Origin: Sporosarcina sp. FSL W8-0480
GTDB lineage: Bacteria > Bacillota > Bacilli > Bacillales_A > Planococcaceae
Assembly: GCF_037963765.1 (NCBI RefSeq)
Contig: NZ_CP150166.1
Span: forward strand, 2,983,501 to 3,047,500
Length of the DNA: 64,000 nucleotides
Direction: 5' to 3'
Positions 18,349 through 27,170 of this stretch are shown piece after piece. Every line of letters starts with the position of its first letter. Position 1 is the first letter of the stretch. The notes below the pieces were generated by a model. That model had not been told where the DNA came from, did not search any database, and saw only the letters and a list, made by a program, of their open reading frames with translations. A program made the position numbers and the translations under genes.

Positions 18349-19284
18349 TCAAGACACCTCCACTTGTTCAGTCGCTGGTGCTGGATACTTCTTAAGTGCA
18401 GCAGTCAGGAGCTCTTTCAGTTCATCGTAATGGCCTTGTTCAACTGGTGCGATTGGTGGTCTGACCGTCGTACCGACCGGAAGTCCAACGATATTCATCC
18501 CAGCTTTGATTAATGAAACAGCGTAGCCTGCTTTGCGTTTTCGGATTGAATGGATCGGAAGGATGACATCTTCAAGCACATCATGCATCGTCTTATGATC
18601 GCCTTGTTGTAACGCCTCAAAATACTTCGCTGAAATATGCGGAATATAGTTTGAGATGGCTGAAGAATATGTCCGGAATCCAAGATTGTAATAGGAAGCC
18701 ATCGTCACTTCCGCAAGTGGCATGCCATTGATCCACTCAAGGCGGTCGCCAATCAGTTGAACTGCCTCCGTATTGTATTCCATATCACCTACGCCGTCTT
18801 TGAACCCTACAAGCTGCGGCAACTTACACAGTTCAAGTAAACTTTCTTTCGTCAAAATACACTTGTCACGCTGATAGAGAATTGCGTTCAACTCCGAGCT
18901 TTCTATGATTGCCTTCAAATAGTTTACTAAACCGTCTTGCGATGGATCAATCAAGTAAGGTGGAAGGATTAGATAGCCGTCCGCTCCAGCGTCTGTAGAA
19001 ATTTTAACCTGCTCCAATGCGTGCTGGATGTTGCCCCCTACGCCTGTGTAAACCTGCACACGTCCATCTACTAATTCGATTGCTGTTTCGACCATTTGTT
19101 TGTATTCATCTTGTGTCACCGCGTGAAGTTCCCCCGCTCCACAAGCCACAAAAACGGATTGCACCCCGTTATTCATTAAAAATTCGATATTCGCCTTTAG
19201 ACCATTCAAGTCAAGCTGCCCATCCTCTTTAAGTGGTGCGACCGGGAAACCTAAAATGCCAGTCGGACAATTGCGTTTAACCAT
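18349..19284 (-). CDS. kdgD: 5-dehydro-4-deoxyglucarate dehydratase (decarboxylating)
   Basis: A DapA/NAL-superfamily barrel converting 5-dehydro-4-deoxyglucarate to 2,5-dioxovalerate with loss of water and CO2. The start at 19284 (MVKRNCPTGILGFPVAP) follows AAAGGTGG by 9 nt; a longer frame begins inside the promoter and is rejected. Schiff-base Lys162 (VGFKDGVGD) and Tyr137 (ILYQRD) are present and the length of 311 is normal. It has its own sigma-A promoter overlapped by a perfect operator, so kdgD-gucD and downstream genes can be transcribed independently of tctBAC. Confidence 0.94.
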   Translation of the reverse strand: MVKRNCPTGILGFPVAPLKEDGQLDLNGLKANIEFLMNNGVQSVFVACGAGELHAVTQDEYKQMVETAIELVDGRVQVYTGVGGNIQHALEQVKISTDAGADGYLILPPYLIDPSQDGLVNYLKAIIESSELNAILYQRDKCILTKESLLELCKLPQLVGFKDGVGDMEYNTEAVQLIGDRLEWINGMPLAEVTMASYYNLGFRTYSSAISNYIPHISAKYFEALQQGDHKTMHDVLEDVILPIHSIRKRKAGYAVSLIKAGMNIVGLPVGTTVRPPIAPVEQGHYDELKELLTAALKKYPAPATEQVEVS

Positions 19285-19314
19285 TCTAAATCTTCCACCT
19301 TTCATGTTTGTTTG

Positions 19315-19335
19315 TTTTATTGTAAGACAATAAAA
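19315..19335. promoter_or_regulatory. Perfect palindromic operator before kdgD
   Basis: Nine-base arms TTTTATTGT and ACAATAAAA surround AAG, a perfect inverted repeat of 21 bp. The core TTGTAAGACAA matches the FadR-family consensus TNGTNNNACNA. It covers the -10 of the kdgD promoter, so binding would block RNA polymerase. Confidence 0.85.
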
Positions 19336-19347
19336 CTTATCTGTCAA
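19319..19347 (-). promoter_or_regulatory. Sigma-A promoter of kdgD
   Basis: On the minus strand TTGACA (complement of 19342-19347), a 17-bp spacer and TACAAT (complement of 19319-19324). The operator overlaps the -10. Confidence 0.85.
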
Positions 19348-19353
19348 CTTCAT

Positions 19354-20889
19354 TTATGTTATAGGTGCAGGATTGAATAAAACAAGATCATTTTTTATCC
19401 CCCAGTGGTCTGCCCACGTCTGACGACGACCACTTGCAACATCAATAATGGCCTTGAAAATTTCTTCCCCAATCTCTTCGATCGTCGCCCCGCCGTCAAT
19501 GATCTTTCCTGCATTTACATCGATCAAATCATGCCACTGCTCAGAGAGTGTCGTTCTTGTTGCAACTTTGAGTACCGGCGCCATAGATAAGTTGTATGGC
19601 GTCCCTCGCCCGGTCGTAAACACCTCAATATGCATTCCTGACGCTAACTGCAATGTTCCACATACAAAATCTCCTGCAGGTGTTGCAGCAAATGTCAGTC
19701 CATTCTTTCGAACCTTCTCGCCCGGTGCAAGAACGTCCACAATTGGTGCAGTTCCAGATTTGACGATAGAACCAAGCGACTTCTCAACAATATTGGATAG
19801 GCCGCCTTTCTTGTTCCCAGGTGTTGTGTTCGCACTCCTGTCGGCAAGCCCTCTTGCCAAATAGGCGTCATACCATTCCATTTCGCGAATCAATGCATTA
19901 CGGACTTCTTCCGTTTCCGCTCTTGCGGTTAATAAATGGATACCATCCCGTACTTCCGTCACTTCGGAGAACATAACCGATGCCCCTGCACGAACAAGAA
20001 GATCCGCCGCATGACCGACAGCCGGGTTCGCCGTCACACCCGAAAGCGCATCACTTCCACCGCATTGCAGTCCAACCGTCAATTTGGACAAAGGCGCCTC
20101 CACCCGTTGACGTCGATTCAATCGTTCGAGTCGTTCTTTTGCCATTTCTACAATCGAGTCAACCATTTCAGAAAACCCATTTCGGTCTTGAAGGAATAAA
20201 ACATCCGATTCACTTTCCCCGGCATCAAGTCGGTCAAGCGTCAGCTTTTCGCATCCTAACCCGATAATGAGCATTTCCCCTCCAAAGTTCGGATGGCTTG
20301 TCAGATTCCTGATTGTGCGGATCGGAATCTCAGATCCAAGCCCATCAATCGCGACCCCACACCCGTACGCATGGTCAATCGCTACAACATCATCGACATT
20401 TGGATACTGTGGAAGCAGGTCCTTCTTTATCTTTTCAACGGCGAATCCTAAAACACCAGTTACGCACTGTACACTTGTCGTAATTCCTAAAAGGTTTTTC
20501 GTGCCGAATGAACCATCCGGATTCGGATAGCCCATGAATGTATACGTTTCTTTAAATGGCTCAAGTGGTTCCACATTTATCCCATGTTCCAATTCCGATA
20601 ACTTTGGAGCTTCCGGCATACGAAGCATCGTTTCACGGATCCAGCTGCCTTTCGGAATTTCCCGGTCCGCAAACCCGATGATTTCGCCATATCTTATAAT
20701 CGCATCGCCTTCTTGAAAGTCTTTTAATGCGACTTTATGGCCTTGGGGTGTTCTCTGGATAAGTTGTATGCCTTCCTGAAGATTCGTCTTAGCGGGAAGG
20801 CCGTTGTCATTCCCGACAATTGTTACATTGTCGAGGGCATTCATTTTAATGGAGATTGGTTTAACTTCTACTCCCTGGTCGGTCATCAT
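19354..20889 (-). CDS. garD: Galactarate dehydratase (UxaA/GarD family)
   Basis: About 511 residues. An N-terminal SAF-like domain (residues about 10-95, [13 protein letters not shown]) is followed by the large catalytic domain with [22 protein letters not shown] and [10 protein letters not shown], the conserved residues of the altronate/galactarate dehydratase family. It makes 5-dehydro-4-deoxyglucarate from galactarate, joining the glucarate branch at KdgD. ATG codons at 20889 and 20886 both lie just behind GGGGGGAG; an ATG at 20916 overlapping the previous stop is possible but has no site. The family is sure; substrate choice rests on synteny with B. subtilis ycbH. Confidence 0.92.
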   Translation of the reverse strand: MMTDQGVEVKPISIKMNALDNVTIVGNDNGLPAKTNLQEGIQLIQRTPQGHKVALKDFQEGDAIIRYGEIIGFADREIPKGSWIRETMLRMPEAPKLSELEHGINVEPLEPFKETYTFMGYPNPDGSFGTKNLLGITTSVQCVTGVLGFAVEKIKKDLLPQYPNVDDVVAIDHAYGCGVAIDGLGSEIPIRTIRNLTSHPNFGGEMLIIGLGCEKLTLDRLDAGESESDVLFLQDRNGFSEMVDSIVEMAKERLERLNRRQRVEAPLSKLTVGLQCGGSDALSGVTANPAVGHAADLLVRAGASVMFSEVTEVRDGIHLLTARAETEEVRNALIREMEWYDAYLARGLADRSANTTPGNKKGGLSNIVEKSLGSIVKSGTAPIVDVLAPGEKVRKNGLTFAATPAGDFVCGTLQLASGMHIEVFTTGRGTPYNLSMAPVLKVATRTTLSEQWHDLIDVNAGKIIDGGATIEEIGEEIFKAIIDVASGRRQTWADHWGIKNDLVLFNPAPIT

Positions 20890-20912
20890 CTCTCCCCCCT
20901 TTTTGATTATTC

Positions 20913-21929
20913 TCATCGGCCTTCAAATTCATTTAACGCATTCAGCAGCGCTTTAATATACCCGACGGAATACGCAAACCCTAAGCTTGACGGCTTCCAG
21001 CCAATATTCGAGTACTTCCAACTATCATGAAAATCCGCAACATCCCCAGCAAACGTCGGAACATGATCGGGATTCAAACAGCCGCTATAGCCGACTTTAC
21101 GAAGCTCCAATAAAATTTTGAACATATTCAAATCGCCATCATCTAATAGCGCCTCTTCAAACGCACCTGCTGTCGGCAAGCTACCTCTCACATTACGGAA
21201 GTGAACAAGGAAGATGCGCCCTTTTCTTCCGAAGTGATTGATTTCATCCATTACTAACGAAGAACCGCCCGCTTCCGCGCGTGTACCGATGCAGTAAACG
21301 AAACCGACATTCTTATTCGGAAAATCATCAATAATCCGGTTCAAGCCAATTCCGCCGAATGGGGAATCTGGATGCGGAGTATCAGATGGATGCATCGCAA
21401 CATTTACATCATAGTCCTGCGCAAGCGGAACGATTTCACGGTAAGCACGTTGGAATGAACCCCACCATTTCTGCAATTCCTCTTGAGTCGGTGTAGGTTC
21501 TTTCTCTTTCAACAATCCGATGCTCTCCCCGCGTGCAATTGCACCCCCGCGCTGGATTGCCTCATAACTTAAACCTCTACCATAGAAAACATCACCCTCA
21601 AAACGCTGGCGAACAATCTTTATCCCCGCCTCACCGAAAACCCGTACAGCATCAAGTGAGTTCTCAAGTTCAATCTCACTTCCGTCCATGCCATCCATGA
21701 ATGAACGTGAAATATTCGGCAACGTAACTCTATTAATATCGAGACCAAACGAGCGGACACGTTTTTTAAGCTTCAACAGCTCGTCGAGATCAGGATAACC
21801 TTGTTCCTTCACGCCTTTAAATGACTGGCCGTTTCCAAAGTCCACATAATCAATACCAAGCTGTGACATCTGCCGAAGATCCAGATCGGTCAAATCTGCA
21901 GTGTTAACAGTGACTGAAACATACATCAT
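20913..21929 (-). CDS. Mannonate dehydratase-like (UxuA family) sugar-acid enzyme
   Basis: A 338-residue xylose-isomerase-like TIM barrel with UxuA hallmarks: [16 protein letters not shown] (metal and substrate loop), [21 protein letters not shown] and CLNPDHVP. UxuA dehydrates D-mannonate to 2-keto-3-deoxygluconate. No UxaC, UxuB, KdgK or KdgA accompanies it, and it lies among hexarate genes with only a few nt to garD, so its substrate may be a different sugar acid. It is separated from tctC by a hairpin. Family assignment is good; mannonate itself is uncertain. Confidence 0.82.
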   Translation of the reverse strand: MMYVSVTVNTADLTDLDLRQMSQLGIDYVDFGNGQSFKGVKEQGYPDLDELLKLKKRVRSFGLDINRVTLPNISRSFMDGMDGSEIELENSLDAVRVFGEAGIKIVRQRFEGDVFYGRGLSYEAIQRGGAIARGESIGLLKEKEPTPTQEELQKWWGSFQRAYREIVPLAQDYDVNVAMHPSDTPHPDSPFGGIGLNRIIDDFPNKNVGFVYCIGTRAEAGGSSLVMDEINHFGRKGRIFLVHFRNVRGSLPTAGAFEEALLDDGDLNMFKILLELRKVGYSGCLNPDHVPTFAGDVADFHDSWKYSNIGWKPSSLGFAYSVGYIKALLNALNEFEGR

Positions 21930-21967
21930 AATAAATCCCCTCGATTTCTTCTGGTTTAATTAGAGAA

Positions 21968-22002
21968 GCCCGGAAGTCGATCAATGATCAACCGTTCCGG
22001 GC
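21968..22002 (-). terminator. Intra-operon terminator after tctC
   Basis: GCCCGGAA (21968-21975) pairs with TTCCGGGC (21995-22002), with an inner TGATCATTGATC-type stem. The minus-strand U-tract (TTCTCTAATT) is poor, so attenuation rather than full stop is expected. Confidence 0.65.
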
Positions 22003-22034
22003 CTGTCCTTCCTGTTATTCACGTGACAGACTTC

Positions 22035-23024
22035 TTAATTGCCACCGGTCAATTTATGAAGTTCTACATATTCTGCTTCAACCTCGGATAGTTTCTTCAT
22101 CGCCTCTTCTGGATCCATATAGACTGGTTTCAACCAAGACTTCTTGATTTCTGCCTGATACTCTTCACTTTCGACCGCCTTACTCATTGCTTCTGTGAAA
22201 GTAGTAACGACTTCATCTGGAGTGTCTGCAGGGAATGCCCAAAGGAATACTTTATCGACGACAAGATCTACACCTTGCTCTTTGAATGTTGGAATGTCGG
22301 AAGCATCTTCAAGACGCTCATCCGCCATGACGCCAAGTGCTACAAAGTCACCAGACTCAAGATAGCCTTGAACGAGTCCAAGAGAAGTCGGTACGATATC
22401 TACTCGGCCACCTAAAAGTGCAGTGATTTTGTCGGAAGCACCACCAACGTCCGCAATGTTAAATTCAACACCTGTCTGTTCTTGGAATTGAACAATTTGC
22501 ATGTACGTCATTGAACCAATTTCAGTTGCAACCGTAACTTTTTTCGGATTGGCTTTTGCGTATTCAATCAGCTCTTCAACTGTTTTGAACTTTGAATCTT
22601 TAGAAACAAGGAATGTGTTGGATTGGTCAAGAACACCTACGCCTGCCACTTTCATGTCTGAGAATGTGTAATCCGCAAGTCCATAAACCTTGTTTAGAAG
22701 CATAGAGTTGTGGAACGCCAAAACTGTATAGCCATCTGCTTTTGCATCCATCACTTTTTGAGTACCTGTCGTTCCACCTGCACCTGTAACGTTTGTTACG
22801 ACAAGTGGCTTGCCAAGTTCTTTTTCCATCGCCTTCGCCATAATACGAGTATTCAAGTCAGTATCTCCACCAGCACCCGCGGGCACGACAATTTCAATTG
22901 GCTTTGTTGGATAGTTAGCCGCCGTATCGCCTGAAGCCTTATCCGAGTCTGAGCATGCCGCAAGACTTGCAGCAAGCGCAATGGCACCTGCTCCAAACGC
23001 TATTTTTTTCCAAACACCTTTCAT
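22035..23024 (-). CDS. Tripartite tricarboxylate transporter substrate-binding lipoprotein (TctC/Bug family)
   Basis: A 329-residue binding protein with lipobox ALAASLAAC and the Bug-family signatures PTKPIEIVVPAGAGGDTD (carboxylate-binding loop), VTNVTGAGGTTG and ALLGGRVD. It binds a carboxylate outside the membrane and delivers it to TctAB. GGGGGAG lies 6 nt before the ATG. It is third in the tctB-tctA-tctC unit. Given the operon, a hexarate or related sugar acid is a more likely ligand than citrate; this is inference. Confidence 0.92.
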   Translation of the reverse strand: MKGVWKKIAFGAGAIALAASLAACSDSDKASGDTAANYPTKPIEIVVPAGAGGDTDLNTRIMAKAMEKELGKPLVVTNVTGAGGTTGTQKVMDAKADGYTVLAFHNSMLLNKVYGLADYTFSDMKVAGVGVLDQSNTFLVSKDSKFKTVEELIEYAKANPKKVTVATEIGSMTYMQIVQFQEQTGVEFNIADVGGASDKITALLGGRVDIVPTSLGLVQGYLESGDFVALGVMADERLEDASDIPTFKEQGVDLVVDKVFLWAFPADTPDEVVTTFTEAMSKAVESEEYQAEIKKSWLKPVYMDPEEAMKKLSEVEAEYVELHKLTGGN

Positions 23025-23064
23025 CTGTTACTCCCCCAGTTCAAATTGGTTTTATTTTGATAAA

Positions 23065-24585
23065 TCATTGTTCCCCTTCAAGTAGATTGAATAGCTCATT
23101 ATTTTTATTTCGCTTTTTCTTCCAGCCGCTGTACAGCTTAAATCCAATAGAAGCGAATGTAAAAATAAGGAATACTGCTGCAATCGGTGACGTCAGGAAT
23201 GGCATGAAATCCCCTTGTGACAACATCAGTCCACGGCGTAAATTCGTCTCAAGCAACGGCCCTAAGATGAAACCTAAAACAAGCGGAGTCAACGGGAATC
23301 CGAACTTGATCATCAGGTATCCAAGAAGTCCAAAGAAGAATAGTGCGCCAATGTCAAATACACGACCATTCTCACCGTATGCGCCGACCACGCAAAGTCC
23401 AAGGACGACAGGCATTAGAATATTTTGTGGAATACTCAACATCTTGACGAAGCCTCTCATACCAAGGAACAAGAACAAAATCATGAACACATTCGCAACT
23501 AATAGTGCCGCGAAGATTGCGTAAACAACATCTCCATTATTTTGGAGGAGAAGTGGTCCAGGTTGTAGTCCATGAAGAACTAGTCCACCTAAAAGAAGAG
23601 CAGTAACCGTATCTCCCGGAATTCCGAGTGAAATCAAAGGAACAAGTGCCCCTCCGATAGCCGCGTTGTTTGAAGACTCGGAAGCAACGACACCGTCCGG
23701 AATACCAGTTCCGAACTTTTCCGGTTTTTTAGAAGAGTTTTTCGCAGCCGCATAAGCAAGGATATTCGATGTCCCGCCTCCAATACCAGGTAGAATACCA
23801 ATTCCAAGCCCAATCAAACTTGACCTGAACCAGTTCCAGCCTTGTCCAAGATATTCTTTAAGACTCACCTTGTAGCTAACTTTCTTCATATTAACTTTCA
23901 GATTATCCTTAACCTTCTTCTCCGCATTGATGAGAATCTCAGATATTGCGAATAACCCAATCAGTACCGGCAATAATGAAAATCCTGCGTCAAGTGATTT
24001 CGCGCCAAATGTAAAACGTGGAAACGCATCAATCGGTGCGGAACCGACCATCGCAAACCCGATTCCAAGAAGCCCAGCCATCAACCCTTTCGGCAATGAA
24101 TCACCAGACAAGCTCGAAATTAGAGAAAGAGCAAAAATAATGATTGCAAAATACTCGAATGGTCCGAACTGAAGGGCCACCTTTCCAAGTGGCGGTGCGA
24201 TTAAAATCAAAACGATAATACTTAAGAGCCCTCCCATGAAAGAAGAAACGATTGCAAAGTTGAACGCCTTGCCCGCTTCACCATTCCGTGCCATCGGGTA
24301 GCCATCAAATGTTGTCGCGATGGACGATGGTGTACCAGGGATTTTAAGCAAAATCGCTGGAATCAAACCACCCGAAACCCCACCAATATAGAGACCCATC
24401 AAAAGCGCCATCCCATCAATCGGGCTCATCCCGAACGTAATCGGCAAACAGATAGCAATTGCCATCGTTGCCGTAAGTCCCGGAATTGAACCGAAGATCA
24501 ATCCAAGGATAACCCCTCCAACGATGAGCAAAATTCCCTTGATTGTAAGAATTGATGCAAACCCGCTTATTAGTAAATCAAACAT
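23065..24585 (-). CDS. Tripartite tricarboxylate transporter large membrane subunit (TctA family)
   Basis: A 506-residue integral membrane protein with about 12 helices and the conserved GLIFGSIPGLTATMAIAICLP, LKIPGTPSSIATTFDGYPMA, GIGIGILPGIGGGTSN and GIPGDTVTALLLGGL loops of TctA proteins. It forms the ion-driven translocation channel with TctB. Spacing to tctB is 12 nt and to tctC 40 nt. The cysteine-poor sequence and length are normal. Confidence 0.94.
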   Translation of the reverse strand: MFDLLISGFASILTIKGILLIVGGVILGLIFGSIPGLTATMAIAICLPITFGMSPIDGMALLMGLYIGGVSGGLIPAILLKIPGTPSSIATTFDGYPMARNGEAGKAFNFAIVSSFMGGLLSIIVLILIAPPLGKVALQFGPFEYFAIIIFALSLISSLSGDSLPKGLMAGLLGIGFAMVGSAPIDAFPRFTFGAKSLDAGFSLLPVLIGLFAISEILINAEKKVKDNLKVNMKKVSYKVSLKEYLGQGWNWFRSSLIGLGIGILPGIGGGTSNILAYAAAKNSSKKPEKFGTGIPDGVVASESSNNAAIGGALVPLISLGIPGDTVTALLLGGLVLHGLQPGPLLLQNNGDVVYAIFAALLVANVFMILFLFLGMRGFVKMLSIPQNILMPVVLGLCVVGAYGENGRVFDIGALFFFGLLGYLMIKFGFPLTPLVLGFILGPLLETNLRRGLMLSQGDFMPFLTSPIAAVFLIFTFASIGFKLYSGWKKKRNKNNELFNLLEGEQ

Positions 24586-24597
24586 TTCCTACCCCCC

Positions 24598-25092
24598 TTA
24601 TAAAAGCCCACTCGGCAGCATGACATAAAACACATTGCGGAAAACATAGTAGATGGTGGCGGAAGCAACTACTGAAACAACTGCAAACAACAACCACCTT
24701 CTCTCCGGTTTATCAGAAAGGATCATCATCTGAATGAACATGTACACCGCAGTAGTTATTAGAAAACCGACGAAAGGCATCACTGCAACATACACAGCCA
24801 TCAGAATGAATGTCAAAATGACTGGCCGATAGGTAACCTCATCTTTCGGATCTTTTTTAGTAACAACATCAGAAGAAGCCTCTTTAACCCTTTCCGCCTT
24901 CACATTCCTAATTCCCTGAATAATGATTGCAAGAGCCATTAAAGCAATCAAACCGGCAATAACTTGCGGCATAAAAGCAGGACCAACAAGCGAAGTCGTC
25001 AACTTTTTAAAGCTCAGAGTCGCACTAAACATGATAACGCTTACAATCAGAAGAAAAATCCCCGACTGAACGTCCCTAATTTTTGGAATCAT
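24598..25092 (-). CDS. Tripartite tricarboxylate transporter small membrane subunit (TctB family)
   Basis: A 164-residue protein with four predicted membrane helices and a charged loop (about residues 65-90, rich in Lys/Asp/Glu), the normal TctB layout. It is the first gene of the transcript, about 45 nt behind a sigma-A promoter overlapped by the hexarate operator. Confidence 0.88.
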   Translation of the reverse strand: MIPKIRDVQSGIFLLIVSVIMFSATLSFKKLTTSLVGPAFMPQVIAGLIALMALAIIIQGIRNVKAERVKEASSDVVTKKDPKDEVTYRPVILTFILMAVYVAVMPFVGFLITTAVYMFIQMMILSDKPERRWLLFAVVSVVASATIYYVFRNVFYVMLPSGLL

Positions 25093-25136
25093 TACAACAC
25101 CTCAACTCCTTTCGAAGATTCTGTTAAATTAGGTTT

Positions 25137-25149
25137 ATTGTAAGACAAT
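25137..25149. promoter_or_regulatory. Palindromic operator before tctB
   Basis: ATTGTAAGACAAT is identical to the core of the kdgD operator and covers the -10 of the tctB promoter. It matches the FadR-type consensus. Confidence 0.85.
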
Positions 25150-25165
25150 TATATTGTACAGTCAA
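25137..25165 (-). promoter_or_regulatory. Sigma-A promoter of the tctBAC unit
   Basis: On the minus strand TTGACT (complement of 25160-25165), a 17-bp spacer and TACAAT (complement of 25137-25142), the same architecture as the kdgD promoter. Confidence 0.85.
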
Positions 25166-25255
25166 TAGAAAATATTAAAATAATATAAAAGATATTTTTT
25201 GTAGATGAAGTGATTGGTAGTTTTGTTGGTAGACTAATGGGGTTGGGATACTGGC

Positions 25256-26058
25256 GGTTATGTTCTGGTACGGCGGGGTTATGTTGTGATACGAGCGGGT
25301 TATGTTGTGATACGAGCCGGTTATGTTGTGATACAAGCGAGTTACATTGTGATACGAAGCCTTTATGTTGCGATACCGGCTTTACGTTGTGATACGAAGC
25401 GGTTACGTTGTGATACGAGCAAGTTACGTTGTGATACGAAGCCTTTTTGTTGTGATGCGGGCTTTACGTTGTGATACGGCGGGGTTATGTTGTGGTGCGG
25501 CGGGGTTACGTTGTGATACGAAGCCTTTATGTTGCGATACGGGCTTTACGTTGTGATACGACGCGGTTATGTTGTGATACAAGCGAGTTACATTGTGATA
25601 CGAAGCCTTTATGTTGCGATACCGGCTTTACGTTGTGATGCGACCGGGTTAGGTTGTGATACGAGCTTTACATTGTGATACGAAGCCTTTATGTTGCGAT
25701 ACGGGCTTTACGTTGTGATACGACGCGGTTATGTTGTGATACAAGCGAGGTACGTTGAGATACGAAGCCTTTATGTTGCGATACGGGCTTTACGTTGTGA
25801 TGCGACGCGGTTACGTTGTGATACGAGCGACTTAAGTTGTGATACGAAGCCTTTATATTGCGATACGGGCTTTACGTTGTGATGCGACGCGGTTACGTTG
25901 TGATACGAGCGACTTAAGTTGTGATACGAAGCCTTTATATTGCGATACGGACTTTACGTTGTTATACGACCGGGTTAGGTTGTGATACGAGCGAGTTACG
26001 TTGTGATACGAAGCTTTTATGTTGTGATACAAGCGAGTTACATTGCGATACGATTACC
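25256..26058. repeat. Large non-coding tandem array, about 39 units of 19 or 21 bp
   Basis: Units have the core TTGTGATACGA (variants TTGCGATACGG, TTGTGATGCGA) and a short variable join (GCGGGTTAT, AGCCTTTAT, GGCTTTACG). Most are 21 bp; about a quarter are 19 bp, which breaks any reading frame. A longer-range repeat of about 160 bp (25521 onward against 25682 onward) shows segmental duplication. It lies between the tctB promoter and the flagellin terminator. No start with a ribosome binding site is present. Confidence 0.92.
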
Positions 26059-26068
26059 GCAGCCAAGG

Positions 26069-26114
26069 CAAAAAAATAGGGCCCTCCAGATATCACATGA
26101 CTCTGTAGAACCCT
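26069..26114 (-). terminator. Terminator of the flagellin gene
   Basis: AGGGCCCTCCAG (26078-26089) pairs, with G-U pairs, with CTGTAGAACCCT (26103-26114); ATTTTTTTG follows on the minus strand. Confidence 0.75.
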
Positions 26115-26135
26115 TTTATAAAACTATATTACTTC

Positions 26136-26960
26136 TTATTTTAAGAGCTGCAATATCTGTTCTGATATTTCATTTCCCTTTACCATCATTGCCTGCGCTG
26201 CTTGTAGGATAGTCTGATTACCTGTAAGTTCCGTAACTTCCTTAGCTACGTCCACATCACGAAGACGTGATTCTGCGGCGATTAAATTCTCTTGGTAGTT
26301 TTTCACGCTTGACCCGATATGTTCAAGAACATTTTCATAAGCTCCAAATTTAGAGCGTTCTGAAGATACATGATTTATCGCATAATCCACTTTCTTAAAC
26401 AATGTCCCGTAGTCTGGATGTGATTCCACCACGTCAAAAGGTTTTAACTTTAGTCCTTCATCGGCCGTCGTTACATTTGTCAGTCCAATCTTAAACTGAT
26501 GTCCCGCATTAGGACCAACTTGAATAATGAATTCCCCGTTTTCATCATTCAATAAATCTTTAGTTTGGAATTTCGTTGAACTCGCAAGCTCGTCTATCCC
26601 TGCTAAAATTTCATCGACCTCAATTTGAATAAACTTACGGTCTTCGTCAGACACTGTATCGCTGGCCGCCTGCACAGTCAGTTCCCGTAATCGCATCAAA
26701 TTAGGATCGGATATTAGACCAAGCCCAGCATCGGCAACTCGAATAAGTGAAATGCCGATATCAATATTTTTGGAAGCTTCCTCAAGCCCCCGGATTTGCC
26801 CACGCATCTTTTCGGATATAGATAGCCCTGATGCATCGTCGCCAGCGGTATTAATCCTCATCCCCGATGATAGTTTGTTGACAGACTTCGTAATCGAATT
26901 ATTAGTCAGCTGTTGATTTCTGTAATTATTGAGATTAGTTATATTATGATTTATTCTCAT
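26136..26960 (-). CDS. hag: Flagellin (short form)
   Basis: A filament subunit of about 274 residues starting MRINHNITNLNNYR. The conserved N-terminal D0/D1 helices (SSGMRINTAGDDASGLSISEKMRGQIRGL) and the C-terminal helices (NYQENLIAAESRLRDVDVAKE, then QAAQAMMVKGNEISEQILQLLK) are intact; the central variable part is reduced to a small beta segment. The ATG at 26960 fits homologues; an upstream ATG at 26975 is possible. No other flagellar gene or CsrA/FliW is within the window, so it is an isolated copy. It may be an alternative flagellin rather than the main one. Confidence 0.9.
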   Translation of the reverse strand: MRINHNITNLNNYRNQQLTNNSITKSVNKLSSGMRINTAGDDASGLSISEKMRGQIRGLEEASKNIDIGISLIRVADAGLGLISDPNLMRLRELTVQAASDTVSDEDRKFIQIEVDEILAGIDELASSTKFQTKDLLNDENGEFIIQVGPNAGHQFKIGLTNVTTADEGLKLKPFDVVESHPDYGTLFKKVDYAINHVSSERSKFGAYENVLEHIGSSVKNYQENLIAAESRLRDVDVAKEVTELTGNQTILQAAQAMMVKGNEISEQILQLLK

Positions 26961-27121
26961 TTTCCCTGTTCCCATTCCCTTGATTTTCTATTTCCCCATT
27001 ACTAATAGCATAATACTAAATTCCCGCATTGTAATAATAACATTGAAAAAATATATTAGATAGTTTCATTATACCTACCCGTGATAGTTTGTCACAATAG
27101 GATTGTCAAAATTCAACACAC

Positions 27122-27155
27122 AAAAGACAACAGTTCTCAAGAATCAGGACTGTTG
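27122..27155 (-). terminator. Terminator of the FecR-domain gene
   Basis: CAACAGTTCT and AGGACTGTTG form the stem, followed by TCTTTTG on the minus strand. Confidence 0.65.
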
Positions 27156-27170
27156 CCATTTTTTGCATAT

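Noticed and set aside
25256-26058. CRISPR array
   Set aside because: The unit is 19-21 bp with no unique spacers of 25-40 bp, and no cas gene is nearby.
25210-26212. Plus-strand frames in the 25-kb array that read as repeated CCDTxxLRCDT or VVIRAGY peptides
   Set aside because: They arise from the 21-bp period. The 19-bp units break the frame, no ribosome binding site precedes any start, and stops recur.
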